From assembly GCA_016124585.1 (NCBI GenBank), contig WGNL01000019.1:1-64000 (forward strand): 64,000 bases of DNA, written 5' to 3'. How positions within the stretch are numbered: the first letter of the stretch is position 1; every line of letters starts with the position of its first letter. The stretch comes from Bacteroidota bacterium (GTDB lineage Bacteria; Bacteroidota; Bacteroidia; Chitinophagales; Saprospiraceae). The translations under genes and the position numbers were made by a program. The notes below the pieces were generated by a model. The model ran no database searches. It was not told the DNA's origin and saw only the letters and a program-made list of their open reading frames with translations. This document shows positions 26,279-34,841 of this stretch, in pieces.

Positions 26279-26365
26279 CGGAGAGAGAGGGATTCAAACC
26301 CTCGGTACGGTTGCCCGTACAACGGTTTTCGAGACCGTCCCGATCGACCACTCTGGCACCTCTCC
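26279..26365 (-). tRNA. tRNA-Ser (anticodon CGA)
   Basis: The reverse complement folds as an 87-nt class II tRNA. The acceptor stem is GGAGAGG with TCTCTCC (one G-T pair), the anticodon stem ACGGT/ACCGT holds the loop CTCGAAA, so the anticodon is CGA and reads UCG. A long variable arm (GTACGGGCAACCGTAC region) and the T-arm GAGGG-TTTGAAT-CCCTC agree with tRNA-Ser. The discriminator base is G. The 3' CCA is not encoded, so it must be added after transcription. Confidence 0.95.
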
Positions 26366-26602
26366 TTTCTGCTCCAGTGGTTTGTCGTGGGGCGTTTCTC
26401 TTGACTGGGGACGGCAAAGATATAGCGTGAACTTGGTAATTAAGTCTTCAATCAGTTACACTTCCAAAGTTTTTTGAAAGTTTAGCTACCTTTCGCTGAA
26501 CAAGTTCGTGGTTTGCGAAACGGCATTGCGGCCTCAATGTTTCCTCTAAACGGACTTGCAGTGTCGAATTTCAATTTTCATCAAAACAAAAATAAACAAT
26601 AC

Positions 26603-27523
26603 ATGGAACGTCGCAATTTTTTGAAAAACAGCTTGCTCTCCACGGCAGCCGTTGCCACTGGCACCAATCTTTCTTCGGCTGCCACTGAACCAATCACAGT
26701 CAATAACCTTCGCAAGTTCAAGTTGAAATATGCACCTCATTTTGGCATGTTCGAAAACTCAGCAGGAAAAGACCCCATTGACCAGCTCAAATTCATGGTA
26801 GACCAAGGGTTCACAGCCATGGAAGACAACGGCATGATGGGCCGCACGCCAGAACTGCAATCGAAAATAGGGGAAACGATGGCCAAGTTTGGCATGACGA
26901 TGGGCGTTTTCGTCGTTGCATTTGACAATTGGCCCCTATCCACTTCCCTCACAAGCGGCGACAAAGAATGGCGGGAAAAATTCATCGCAACTTGCCACGG
27001 TGCCGTTGAAACGGCCAAACGGGTAAACGCCAAGTGGATGACCGTAGTACCGGGCAATTTTGACCGTAAGCTGCCACTGGGCATCCAAACCAGTCACGTC
27101 ATTGAGTCACTGCGCCAAGCCGCTGCCATCTTCGAACCACACGGCTTGGTGATGGTGCTAGAGGCTTTGAGCGACACGCCCGACCTTTTCCTTCGTAACT
27201 CGGACCAATCATACATGATTTGCAAAGCCGTCAACTCACCCTCTTGCAAAATCCTGTTCGATATGTGGCACATGCAACGCAATGAGGGCCATATGACCGT
27301 CAACATCGATCAGTGCTGGGATGAAATTGCCTATTTTCAAATTGGCGACGAACCAGGAAGAAATGAACCTACGACGGGGGAAGTCAATTACAAAAACCTT
27401 TTCAAGCACATCCACGAGAAGGGATACACCGGGGTACTGGGCATGGAGCACGGCAATTCTGGAAAAGGAAAAGAAGGGGAAATGGCAGTCGTGAAGGCGT
27501 ATGAGGAGTCGGATGCTTTTTAA
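26603..27523 (+). CDS. Sugar phosphate isomerase/epimerase-like TIM-barrel protein (hydroxypyruvate isomerase type)
   Basis: A 306-residue protein from the ATG at 26603. It opens with MERRNFLKNSLLSTAAVATG, a Tat-like leader (RRNFLK) as in many secreted Bacteroidota sugar isomerases; a longer frame adds unrelated residues. The AP-endonuclease-2-type barrel has candidate metal ligands in VLEALSD, LFDMWHMQ, YFQIGDEPGRNEP and LGMEHGN. These resemble hydroxypyruvate isomerase (Hyi), but the substrate cannot be named from sequence. It is a single gene between tRNA-Ser and a strong convergent terminator. Confidence 0.8.
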   Translation: MERRNFLKNSLLSTAAVATGTNLSSAATEPITVNNLRKFKLKYAPHFGMFENSAGKDPIDQLKFMVDQGFTAMEDNGMMGRTPELQSKIGETMAKFGMTMGVFVVAFDNWPLSTSLTSGDKEWREKFIATCHGAVETAKRVNAKWMTVVPGNFDRKLPLGIQTSHVIESLRQAAAIFEPHGLVMVLEALSDTPDLFLRNSDQSYMICKAVNSPSCKILFDMWHMQRNEGHMTVNIDQCWDEIAYFQIGDEPGRNEPTTGEVNYKNLFKHIHEKGYTGVLGMEHGNSGKGKEGEMAVVKAYEESDAF

Positions 27524-27527
27524 TTGA

Positions 27528-27589
27528 AATTGAAAAATAGAGCGTTGAAAATATACTTTGCTTAATTTTCAACGCTCTATTTTTCAATT
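27528..27589. terminator. Convergent terminator with 25-bp perfect arms
   Basis: Arms 27528-27552 and 27565-27589 are a perfect inverted repeat with a 12-base loop. It separates the isomerase-like gene from the dienelactone hydrolase, which ends at 27595. The stem is longer and more AT-rich than a usual terminator. Confidence 0.8.
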
Positions 27590-27594
27590 CTACA

Positions 27595-28434
27595 TTAATC
27601 ACCCAGTTTCTTCTTTAAAAATGCAAAAGCCAATGCATTCGCCTCTTGAGCAGCCGTTTCGTTATAGCGTGGGCTACTTGGGTTGGCAAAAGCATGGTCT
27701 GCATCAAACCAGTGGTCCTCCACATTTTTGCCAGTCGCTTTGGCCAGTGTCTCGAATTTAGCAATTACATCTTCATTGATCCATTTGTCCTGCTTCGCAA
27801 ATAGACCAAGCACATCGGCTTGCAGTGGGGCAAGTTCTTCAGCTTTTTCCACAGGCATGCCGTAGTACATTACGCAGCCAACGCCACGCTCAGCAGCTAG
27901 GATGCTTGTCCGCAATGACCAACCGCCACCAAAACACCAGCCAATGGTGGCCACTTGACCATCTTTGCCAGCATAGGCTAAAGCCCCCTTGATAATCGCT
28001 TCCCTGCGCTCTTGTGATACGCTCCCCATCAATTTACCAGCTTCATCTGGATCTGTGGTGGATTTTCCATCGTACAAATCGAGGGCGACCACCGTTACAT
28101 TACCTAACTCATCGAACAGACGGTCTGCCTCTTGCTTGATCTGGTCGTTCAACCCCCACCATTCGTGGATCACATACACGAATTTATGTGTGGGCTCAGA
28201 GGTCTTGATGACATACACTTTCGTCATACCACCATCGGTTGTGCGGAGGTCCATCATCTGGCCTTTACCTTGGTAGTTGATAGCAGCAGGGGTTTCATGC
28301 ATTTTTGAAAAATTGGAATCACTGGCAAATTGCGCCATAGCCTCTCCGGATTTGTCAGCTACCGTGTCATTGGTGCAACGGCTGAGAGCAAAAATGGCAA
28401 GTATTGCAAAGCAGGAAATGAAAAAGTTTTTCAT
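27595..28434 (-). CDS. Dienelactone hydrolase family protein, exported
   Basis: A 279-residue protein from the ATG at 28434. The signal sequence MKNFFISCFAILAIFALSRC has a cysteine at residue 20, but Arg before it is unusual for a lipobox, so lipidation is uncertain. The dienelactone hydrolase triad is present: Cys167 in GWCFGGG, Asp216 in FAKQDKW and His247 in DADHAF. HEWWGLNDQI (90-99) is typical of the family. Most dienelactone hydrolases are cytoplasmic, so export is notable. The substrate is unknown. Confidence 0.88.
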   Translation of the reverse strand: MKNFFISCFAILAIFALSRCTNDTVADKSGEAMAQFASDSNFSKMHETPAAINYQGKGQMMDLRTTDGGMTKVYVIKTSEPTHKFVYVIHEWWGLNDQIKQEADRLFDELGNVTVVALDLYDGKSTTDPDEAGKLMGSVSQERREAIIKGALAYAGKDGQVATIGWCFGGGWSLRTSILAAERGVGCVMYYGMPVEKAEELAPLQADVLGLFAKQDKWINEDVIAKFETLAKATGKNVEDHWFDADHAFANPSSPRYNETAAQEANALAFAFLKKKLGD

Positions 28435-28725
28435 GATGGTTGAATTGATTGATGAATTATTGATTGTTGGGATTGCAAGGAAGCAACCCAGCAGTAGTAG
28501 GATTTTGGAAGATAAACAGGATAACAAGTATTTGGTTTGGGGAGCATTTTTCAAAAATAGGTATATTAAAGAACCTAGCCTGCTATAATCACCGAAGTCT
28601 GTCAAATGTTTATTTAATGAAAAAAATTGGCCCTCAAAATATCTGCCACTAGATATGCGAGAAGTGCTTTGTTCGCTACATTTGCACTGAGTTTAAACCA
28701 ACTTTTTCAATCAAATTCAAATACA

Positions 28726-30444
28726 ATGGCAAATTACGCACTCAAGCTATTCGCTGCACTTTTGTGCCTTACTTCAAGCATGTCCAAACTTTGTGCTCAA
28801 CGGGTAGATTTGGACAATAAGAGCATTCCGGTACAATATGTCCAACTGCCCCAGAAACCAATGCCTGCCGATTACACAACGTACGGCACTACTATCTCTG
28901 TGAAACCTGACCAACTCAGGCGCTGCAGCTTAACTGAATCACAGTTGCAAAATTACTTGAACTTACCTGGCATCCAGCGTCTTAAAACGGGAGGACACTT
29001 CCACGTGGAAGTTATTATTGACGACTTAGTGGTCTCAAAGACAGGCATCGAGAGCAAGACTGAAAAATCGAAAGGGGAAAACGGCAAAGAAATAAGTACC
29101 ACCAATTACTGGGTAGAAGTGGTTTATGCCATACCCGTTGCCATGAAGGTTACGGATTACCAGGGCAACATTGTTGAAGAAGCATCATTTGGCAGCTTGG
29201 ACAAGCCCGCTACCTACAAAGGCAAGGCATCCACCAACGCCAAGAGCGTGCAGGACGATTGGTCGAAAAACCGCTATGCTATTCAAAGCAAATTGGAGCG
29301 AGAGCAAATCCAAAAAGCTTTTGGTGAAATTCAGGGACGTTTGCAATCGAATTACGCTTATGTTCCAATGACCAAAAGCACTACGGTTTTCCAGTACATG
29401 GATTCCAAAAAAATTGCTGATTTTGATGGCTTTGAGAAGGCATTCTCGACGCTCAACGAGAGCTTTGCAAAAATGCGATTTGACGAACCGCTTGACGCAG
29501 TGGTCAGTAGTGTTCAACCTGCACTTGATTTTTGGAATCAAAATAAAGACAAATACGACGCCGGAGATAAACAACAGAAAAAGCTCAAATTTGCCTGTTT
29601 ATACAACCTGACTAATGCCTGCTTTTGGACAGAACAATTTGACCTTGCGGAACAATACGCCAATGAATTGGTTGGCATGGATTACAAAGAAGGCAAGGCA
29701 AACGATTTCTTGGAAAACATCAAGGCAGTAAAGGCAGACCTTGAAAGGTGCAGCAAACCAAACCGCCATTTCAAAGCTGAGGTGTCACAGGAAATAATTG
29801 AAGCTGCATCCGAGGTAGAGTACCAAACTGAAAAAGAATCTAAACTGGATGCCCAAAAATTTGACCAATTGAAAAAATTGGGCGTGGGTGACGGTGCCGA
29901 ATATTACGAAGGCAGTATTACCTATACCGATGAAAGAGGTACAGTTCCATGCAGTTTCTTTGTAGATTATTCCAAAAACACCAATTTGAACTTCTTACGT
30001 GGTTCAAATAATATCGTGGCAATTATTGACAATGACCAAGGAGTGAAGCGGCTTGACATTGACCCAACTAAAGTTGACAGTTTTACTTTCGGTGACCACA
30101 AATTTGTATGCATACCTTTTGCGCCAGGTTCAGCAGTATCGCTGAATAAGAACCGTCAGGTAATGGAGCAATTATACCAATCAGATAAAATTGCATTGTA
30201 CAAATTTTACCCAGTGGCTGAAGCCAAGGCGGGAAATACAGAGATTGAAGTTGCACTTCAGCGAAAAGACAGCAAAGAACCAACTTCACTTGCTGGACTC
30301 AAGTTCTTGAATTGGAAAAAAGGGCTTTCAAAATATTTTGAAGATTGCCCTTCTTTGAGCAAAAGAGCTGCCGATGGAGAGTTTGACCGCTCTGAAAATG
30401 GTGCGCTTGAAGCAGCAAAAGCATTTACACTTGAATGCAATTGA
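28726..30444 (+). CDS. Secreted protein of unknown function
   Basis: A 572-residue protein with a signal peptide (MANYALKLFAALLCLTSS to about LCAQ). The start is 28726; the longer frame begins with TTG at 28627 and covers a -7 box TACATTTG at 28677-28684. The body is mixed alpha/beta, with a central helical part that could be TPR-like (LTNACFWTEQFDLAEQYANE) and no sorting domain or membrane anchor. I do not recognise the family. It is expected in the periplasm and is a single gene with its own terminator. Confidence 0.65.
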   Translation: MANYALKLFAALLCLTSSMSKLCAQRVDLDNKSIPVQYVQLPQKPMPADYTTYGTTISVKPDQLRRCSLTESQLQNYLNLPGIQRLKTGGHFHVEVIIDDLVVSKTGIESKTEKSKGENGKEISTTNYWVEVVYAIPVAMKVTDYQGNIVEEASFGSLDKPATYKGKASTNAKSVQDDWSKNRYAIQSKLEREQIQKAFGEIQGRLQSNYAYVPMTKSTTVFQYMDSKKIADFDGFEKAFSTLNESFAKMRFDEPLDAVVSSVQPALDFWNQNKDKYDAGDKQQKKLKFACLYNLTNACFWTEQFDLAEQYANELVGMDYKEGKANDFLENIKAVKADLERCSKPNRHFKAEVSQEIIEAASEVEYQTEKESKLDAQKFDQLKKLGVGDGAEYYEGSITYTDERGTVPCSFFVDYSKNTNLNFLRGSNNIVAIIDNDQGVKRLDIDPTKVDSFTFGDHKFVCIPFAPGSAVSLNKNRQVMEQLYQSDKIALYKFYPVAEAKAGNTEIEVALQRKDSKEPTSLAGLKFLNWKKGLSKYFEDCPSLSKRAADGEFDRSENGALEAAKAFTLECN

Positions 30445-30454
30445 TTAAATATTT

Positions 30455-30496
30455 AAAGTGGCCAAGAATCTTTTAATCATGATTCTTGGCCACTTT
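30455..30496. terminator. Convergent terminator
   Basis: Perfect 16-bp arms at 30455-30470 and 30481-30496 with a 10-base loop, between the secreted protein gene and the converging NAD synthetase gene. Confidence 0.85.
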
Positions 30497-30513
30497 ACTT
30501 TTGCAATCTCTCC

Positions 30514-32151
30514 TTACGACAAATACTTTCCCACAATCGGTAAACGCCGCCCTACCCCGAATGCTTTTGGTGAAACCCGCAGCACGGGTGCCGCTTGGTG
30601 TCGCTTGAATTCATTGATGTTCACCAATTTCAAAGCACGACGCACTGTTGCCTCATCGAATCCCATTCTGATGATTTCATGTGGACCCTGCCGCTGCTCG
30701 ATATACTGGAAAAGTATGGCGTCCAAAATATCGTATTCTGGCAAGCTGTCGCTGTCTTTTTGGTTGGGCCGAAGCTCGGCACTGGGCGGTTTTGATATCG
30801 TATTTTCAGGAATAACGATACCATCCTTGTTCATGTAAGCAGCCAGTTGGTACACTTCAGTTTTGTAAACATCAGCCAGAATGCTCAAGCCACCACACAA
30901 GTCTCCGTACAGCGTACCATAACCCACAGCCATTTCGCTTTTATTGGTGGTGTTGAGTAGTACATTGCCAAACTTGTTTGAAATGGCCATGAGCAGCATC
31001 CCCCGTATCCGGGCCTGAATGTTCTCCTCAGCAACGTTTTCAGCATGTCCCCAAAAATGGGGCTTGAGGGTTTCCTTGTATTTTTCAAAAATGGGCTCAA
31101 TCGGCACGATATCGTACTGCATGCCGAGGTTCACGGCAAGGTCACGAGCATCATTCACAGAGTGGTCGGAACTGAACTGCGAAGGCATGAGGAGTCCTCG
31201 AACATTATCCTCACCAAGCGCACGGGCAGCCAGAACAGCCACCACCGCCGAATCAATACCACCGCTGAGCCCGAGGATGGCCTGTTTGAAACCAAGTTTT
31301 CCAAAATAATCCCGAATGCCCAAAACAAGCGCATCGTGGATGAGAGCTATCTTATCCTTAGGCTGCTCCAAGTGCCGTCCACCTTTCATAACTTCCTGCA
31401 AATCAAAGGTTTTTACGTTTTCCACCCAATATGGCATTTCTTCGTAAACATTGCCGTCTGGCGAAATGACAATAGAACCACCGTCAAAAATGATGTCCGT
31501 TTGCGAGCCTATCTGGTTTACGTAAATCATGGGGAGACCGTAACGCTGCACGTTTGCCCGAAGCACATGTATACGGCTTTCGGCATGTTCGTAGCTGAAA
31601 GGAGAGGCACTGATATTTATGATAAGGTCGGGCTTTTGCGGCATCATTTCGTCGAGAGGTACGACTGTGTACAGCGGGTTTTTGTTGCCGAGGTTCCAAA
31701 GGTCTTCGCAGATGCTGAGCGCTATTTTTTTGCCCTTAAAATCCACCACCTTGAATTCTTTGGCTGGTTCGAAATGGCGGTACTCGTCGAACACATCGTA
31801 GGTAGGCAGCAGTGCTTTGTGCTGCACGTGTTTCACCTTGCCATCTTCAAGAAAATAGGCAGAGTTGAAGAGGTCCTTGCCTTCAATCACCGGATTTCGG
31901 CTCGGCGAACCCACCACGATGGCAATGCCCTCGGCAGCTTCTGCCATCTTGAGCACCGCCCGCTCGGAGCGTCGGATGAAATCGTCGAACTCCAAAAAGT
32001 CACGAGGAGGGTAGCCACAAGTGGAAAGTTCAGGGAATACCACGAGGTCGGCGCCTTGTGTTTTAGCTTCTGCAACGGCTGCAAGCATTTTGTTTACATT
32101 GCCGTCGAAATCGCCGACGAAAAAGTTGAGTTGGGCGAGGGCTATTTTCAT
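30514..32151 (-). CDS. nadE: Glutamine-dependent NAD+ synthetase
   Basis: A 545-residue two-domain enzyme that makes NAD+ from deamido-NAD+, ATP and glutamine. The N-terminal nitrilase domain carries the triad Glu41 (FPELST), Lys112 (HKALLP) and Cys148 (SICEDLW). The C-terminal synthetase domain has the ATP-binding loop SGGIDS at 296-301, and KSEMAVGYGTLYGD further on. The start at 32151 gives MKIALAQLNF, the usual nitrilase beginning; an 18-residue longer frame is unlikely. It is a single gene. Confidence 0.95.
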   Translation of the reverse strand: MKIALAQLNFFVGDFDGNVNKMLAAVAEAKTQGADLVVFPELSTCGYPPRDFLEFDDFIRRSERAVLKMAEAAEGIAIVVGSPSRNPVIEGKDLFNSAYFLEDGKVKHVQHKALLPTYDVFDEYRHFEPAKEFKVVDFKGKKIALSICEDLWNLGNKNPLYTVVPLDEMMPQKPDLIINISASPFSYEHAESRIHVLRANVQRYGLPMIYVNQIGSQTDIIFDGGSIVISPDGNVYEEMPYWVENVKTFDLQEVMKGGRHLEQPKDKIALIHDALVLGIRDYFGKLGFKQAILGLSGGIDSAVVAVLAARALGEDNVRGLLMPSQFSSDHSVNDARDLAVNLGMQYDIVPIEPIFEKYKETLKPHFWGHAENVAEENIQARIRGMLLMAISNKFGNVLLNTTNKSEMAVGYGTLYGDLCGGLSILADVYKTEVYQLAAYMNKDGIVIPENTISKPPSAELRPNQKDSDSLPEYDILDAILFQYIEQRQGPHEIIRMGFDEATVRRALKLVNINEFKRHQAAPVLRVSPKAFGVGRRLPIVGKYLS

Positions 32152-32411
32152 TGAATGATGAATGAATAATAAGGTGTTACGATGAAAAGGGCTGTCGTGA
32201 AACACTTCCGAATATTGCGATGTTCGGCCATGTTTTCTGGCTTGAGATAGCTTATTTGGTTTTAGAATCTTGTTTTATGAAAAACTGTCTCGCAAAACAA
32301 AATTGCGGAGCAAGGTTGCTAATGTTGGCTTCGCTTGCTTTTGCTTCGCAAATGTTTTTCTTTGAAAACTGGGCCAAAGCTACTGTGGAACAATTGTTTT
32401 GACAACATAAA

Positions 32412-32440
32412 AAAGCCTGTACCAAATCGGCACAGGCTTT
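32412..32440 (-). terminator. Terminator of the T9SS protein gene
   Basis: Arms 32412-32420 and 32432-32440 pair perfectly over 9 bp. On the minus strand the stem is followed by a run of T, so it ends the transcript of the gene at 32485-34320. Confidence 0.75.
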
Positions 32441-32484
32441 CGATGCTATTTTTGTTAATGTGGCAATGCAACATCAATTGAACA

Positions 32485-34320
32485 TTAATCCACAGCTACT
32501 TTTCTGACAACCCGCTTACCCTCAGTGGTTTTCAGTTCCAAGTAGAAGATTCCAGCGGGCAAATCCACTTGAACTTGCATTTTTTGACCAACTGAGATGC
32601 TTTGTTTTCCTTCATAAACCACGGCTCCAAGTGTGTTGTAAATTCGAGGATTTTCTACGAGGAACTGCCCCTTTGTATTGTCAATTGTAAAATCTCCAAA
32701 GCTAGGATTTGGGTAAACCTCGACTTGGGAATCCGTCAAAATATCTTTGGTAGCTGATGGTGGAGGTGGTGGTATTTCAGCTATTGCCCGCAGCATGATA
32801 TCACCCGGCGTTCGATATTTCGCCCAGGAATTTGACAGGATTTCATAGGAACGGTTAGACAGTGGACCTTCTGTTTCCACCAAAAGTCCAACATTATTAC
32901 CCTCCATGAACCAACCTAGGTAAAAACTGCCAGATGTAATTGTGACAGGGTTTTCCAGCAAGTACTGGTTCCAGCTACCTGCGGTGAAGTCGCCAGCCGT
33001 GATTGTCTGGGAGCTAAGCTCGGTGCCAGGGCCTCCATTTGGGCCGTCGTCGTCAAATATGCGGAAGGTAAAGCCGTCGGTCGAGCCTCCAGCTATCCCA
33101 GCCTCTACACCGCCAATTATGATTGGATAAAACGGGGATTCAATTTCAATGCCGCCGCCGCCGCTACCGTCGCCGCCGCCTGCCCACTGGATGAAAGTGC
33201 CCGCATTTGCACCAGTCACATATCCAAAAGTTGCTATTCCACCTAGCGTGTCCAATACGTTTATTTCTGTGGAATTCAAATCGTTGCTTGGATTAATGTC
33301 ATCAATGTTGCTGCAAACGACATCAAAATAATAGGTGCCGGGCGTCCAATCCACAACCTCGCTAACGAAGTTGACAGCTTGGGAAGCACCTACGGCCAAG
33401 GAAGGAACGCTTTGGTCATCAGCATAAACAGGCATTCCGTCTGGGAAAGAAGTAACCATTGCCCCAACCACAGTTTCAGATGCTATCGCAGTGTTGCCAG
33501 TGTTTGACACGGTCGTGTTTAGCTGCACCGTACTACTTGTAGCTAGAAAAATGCCCTCATTTTCTGAATTTAGGTTAGCCGTGGGGCCAGCATCGATAAT
33601 ATTCAATGTGATGACCTGAGGGTAGTAAAACTTCACGGCCGTGCTGGAAGGCGGCACCGTTCCGCTATAAACTTGCAAGCCAATATTGCCTGTCAGGTTT
33701 TCTATCCCAGCTGCAACTTTGCCCGATCCTGTACAAGTGTAGGCAAAATCAGGCTCCATTGTGGCATATTGAAAGGTAATGGAATTATCAGCTTTTGATA
33801 AAATCACTTGGAAAGTGCTCGACCCAAAAATTGGGTTGGCTTGTGTCCAAAAAGTAACGCCTTCATAGGAAATGATGAATTTTTCATCACCCGGTGTTTG
33901 GTCGTGGTAGGTGTAAACCTTTCCAGGTGAGCCGTTGTCAAAATTCAAATCTGACATCATAGGGCAAATGAGGTTGTTGGGCCCTCCCATAGTTGGAATT
34001 ACTGGAAAGCAGGAGGCAATATTGGACACATTGTCGAAACTTAGCCAGCCGTTTGAGCCTATTTTTATCTTGTTGTAATCCGACCAGTAAAAATGAAAGT
34101 CCATGCCCATTTGTACAAAAGCAACGGAGTTGTCGTCGGCAAGCCCGGTTACTTGAGTACCTACACTTGTAATGTCAATCCAGTTGTAGGTTGGACCATC
34201 AACCTCATTGGAGGTTTTCCAAGTGTAGCCGAATGCATCAGGCCCTTGTGCCTTCAGTGCAGGCAAAGCCAATAGGCTAATAAGTAAAGTAAAAAACGCT
34301 TGTTGTATAGATTTTTTCAT
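32485..34320 (-). CDS. Large secreted protein with T9SS sorting domain
   Basis: A 611-residue protein with a signal peptide (to about LKAQ at 25). The first part (about 30-235) is a beta-rich domain (YKIKIGSNGWLSF type strands, FQYATMEPDFAYTCTGSGK) of the sort that opens many T9SS adhesins. Residues about 240-350 resemble a CARDB-type beta-sandwich. A glycine-rich loop (GGGDGSGGGG, about 377-386) precedes a further beta domain. Residues about 535-611 are the type IX sorting domain (VEVYPNPSFGDFTI, YNTLGAVVYEGK, KRVVRKVAVD). A surface or secreted role is expected; no enzyme motif is seen. Confidence 0.75.
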   Translation of the reverse strand: MKKSIQQAFFTLLISLLALPALKAQGPDAFGYTWKTSNEVDGPTYNWIDITSVGTQVTGLADDNSVAFVQMGMDFHFYWSDYNKIKIGSNGWLSFDNVSNIASCFPVIPTMGGPNNLICPMMSDLNFDNGSPGKVYTYHDQTPGDEKFIISYEGVTFWTQANPIFGSSTFQVILSKADNSITFQYATMEPDFAYTCTGSGKVAAGIENLTGNIGLQVYSGTVPPSSTAVKFYYPQVITLNIIDAGPTANLNSENEGIFLATSSTVQLNTTVSNTGNTAIASETVVGAMVTSFPDGMPVYADDQSVPSLAVGASQAVNFVSEVVDWTPGTYYFDVVCSNIDDINPSNDLNSTEINVLDTLGGIATFGYVTGANAGTFIQWAGGGDGSGGGGIEIESPFYPIIIGGVEAGIAGGSTDGFTFRIFDDDGPNGGPGTELSSQTITAGDFTAGSWNQYLLENPVTITSGSFYLGWFMEGNNVGLLVETEGPLSNRSYEILSNSWAKYRTPGDIMLRAIAEIPPPPPSATKDILTDSQVEVYPNPSFGDFTIDNTKGQFLVENPRIYNTLGAVVYEGKQSISVGQKMQVQVDLPAGIFYLELKTTEGKRVVRKVAVD

Positions 34321-34470
34321 ACTAATTGATTTTTGAAATGAAAAATGCTAAGATATAGATCAAAAATCACGCATTGTCAAACTTGTTAAATTTGATTTCA
34401 GCAAAAATCAGCCTACCCGAATTTTCATTGGCAATACTCCTACGTTCCGTAGATAATTGAAAACAAAACA

Positions 34471-34499
34471 AAAGCCCACGCCAAATTGGCGTGGGCTTT
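34471..34499 (-). terminator. Terminator after the orphan sorting domain
   Basis: Perfect 12-bp GC-rich arms at 34471-34482 and 34488-34499 with a 5-base loop, followed on the minus strand by a T-rich tail. It would end a transcript from the subtilase gene and the orphan domain. Confidence 0.85.
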
Positions 34500-34522
34500 T
34501 GACAACCCATAATTTAGGCTTT

Positions 34523-34780
34523 TTATTGGACCACGATTTTGCCAGAAGTCATTTGCCCATTGCGGAGCAATGTTGAATAGAAGTAAAATCCTTCGGATAA
34601 CCCACTTTTATCGATGGTAAGTTCAAAGGTGTTGAGATGACTGTATTCCCGGATGAGACGGCCATCTATACTGAACAGGTGAAATGACTCAAGAACTTCG
34701 CCATTGGTAGTGAGCTTTCCTTTAGAAATTAGAGGATTAGGGTAAAAATAGAGGCCTCTCACAGTAAAGCTGAAAATCGT
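34523..34780 (-). pseudogene. Orphan T9SS C-terminal sorting domain
   Basis: About 85 codons encode only a type IX sorting domain: LYFYPNPLISKG, LFSIDGRLI, LSEGFYFYS and the end GKIVVQ. There is no signal peptide or passenger. The only possible start is a GTG at 34762, and an in-frame stop lies six codons before it. It is best read as the surviving 3' end of a lost secreted-protein gene. The preceding subtilase gene has its own complete end in another frame, so it is not that gene's tail. Confidence 0.7.
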
Positions 34781-34841
34781 TTATTCTCTAAAACTAGGTT
34801 TCCAAAAACTTTGAGAAGTCTATCTATATCGCTGCAAACTG

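Noticed and set aside
31045-32154. A 369-codon open frame opposite nadE
   Set aside because: It lies wholly within nadE, which has all its catalytic residues. The frame shows no family features.
32220-32402. A 60-codon frame between nadE and the T9SS protein gene
   Set aside because: It falls in the nadE upstream region, lacks a ribosome-binding site and has no known relatives that I recognise.
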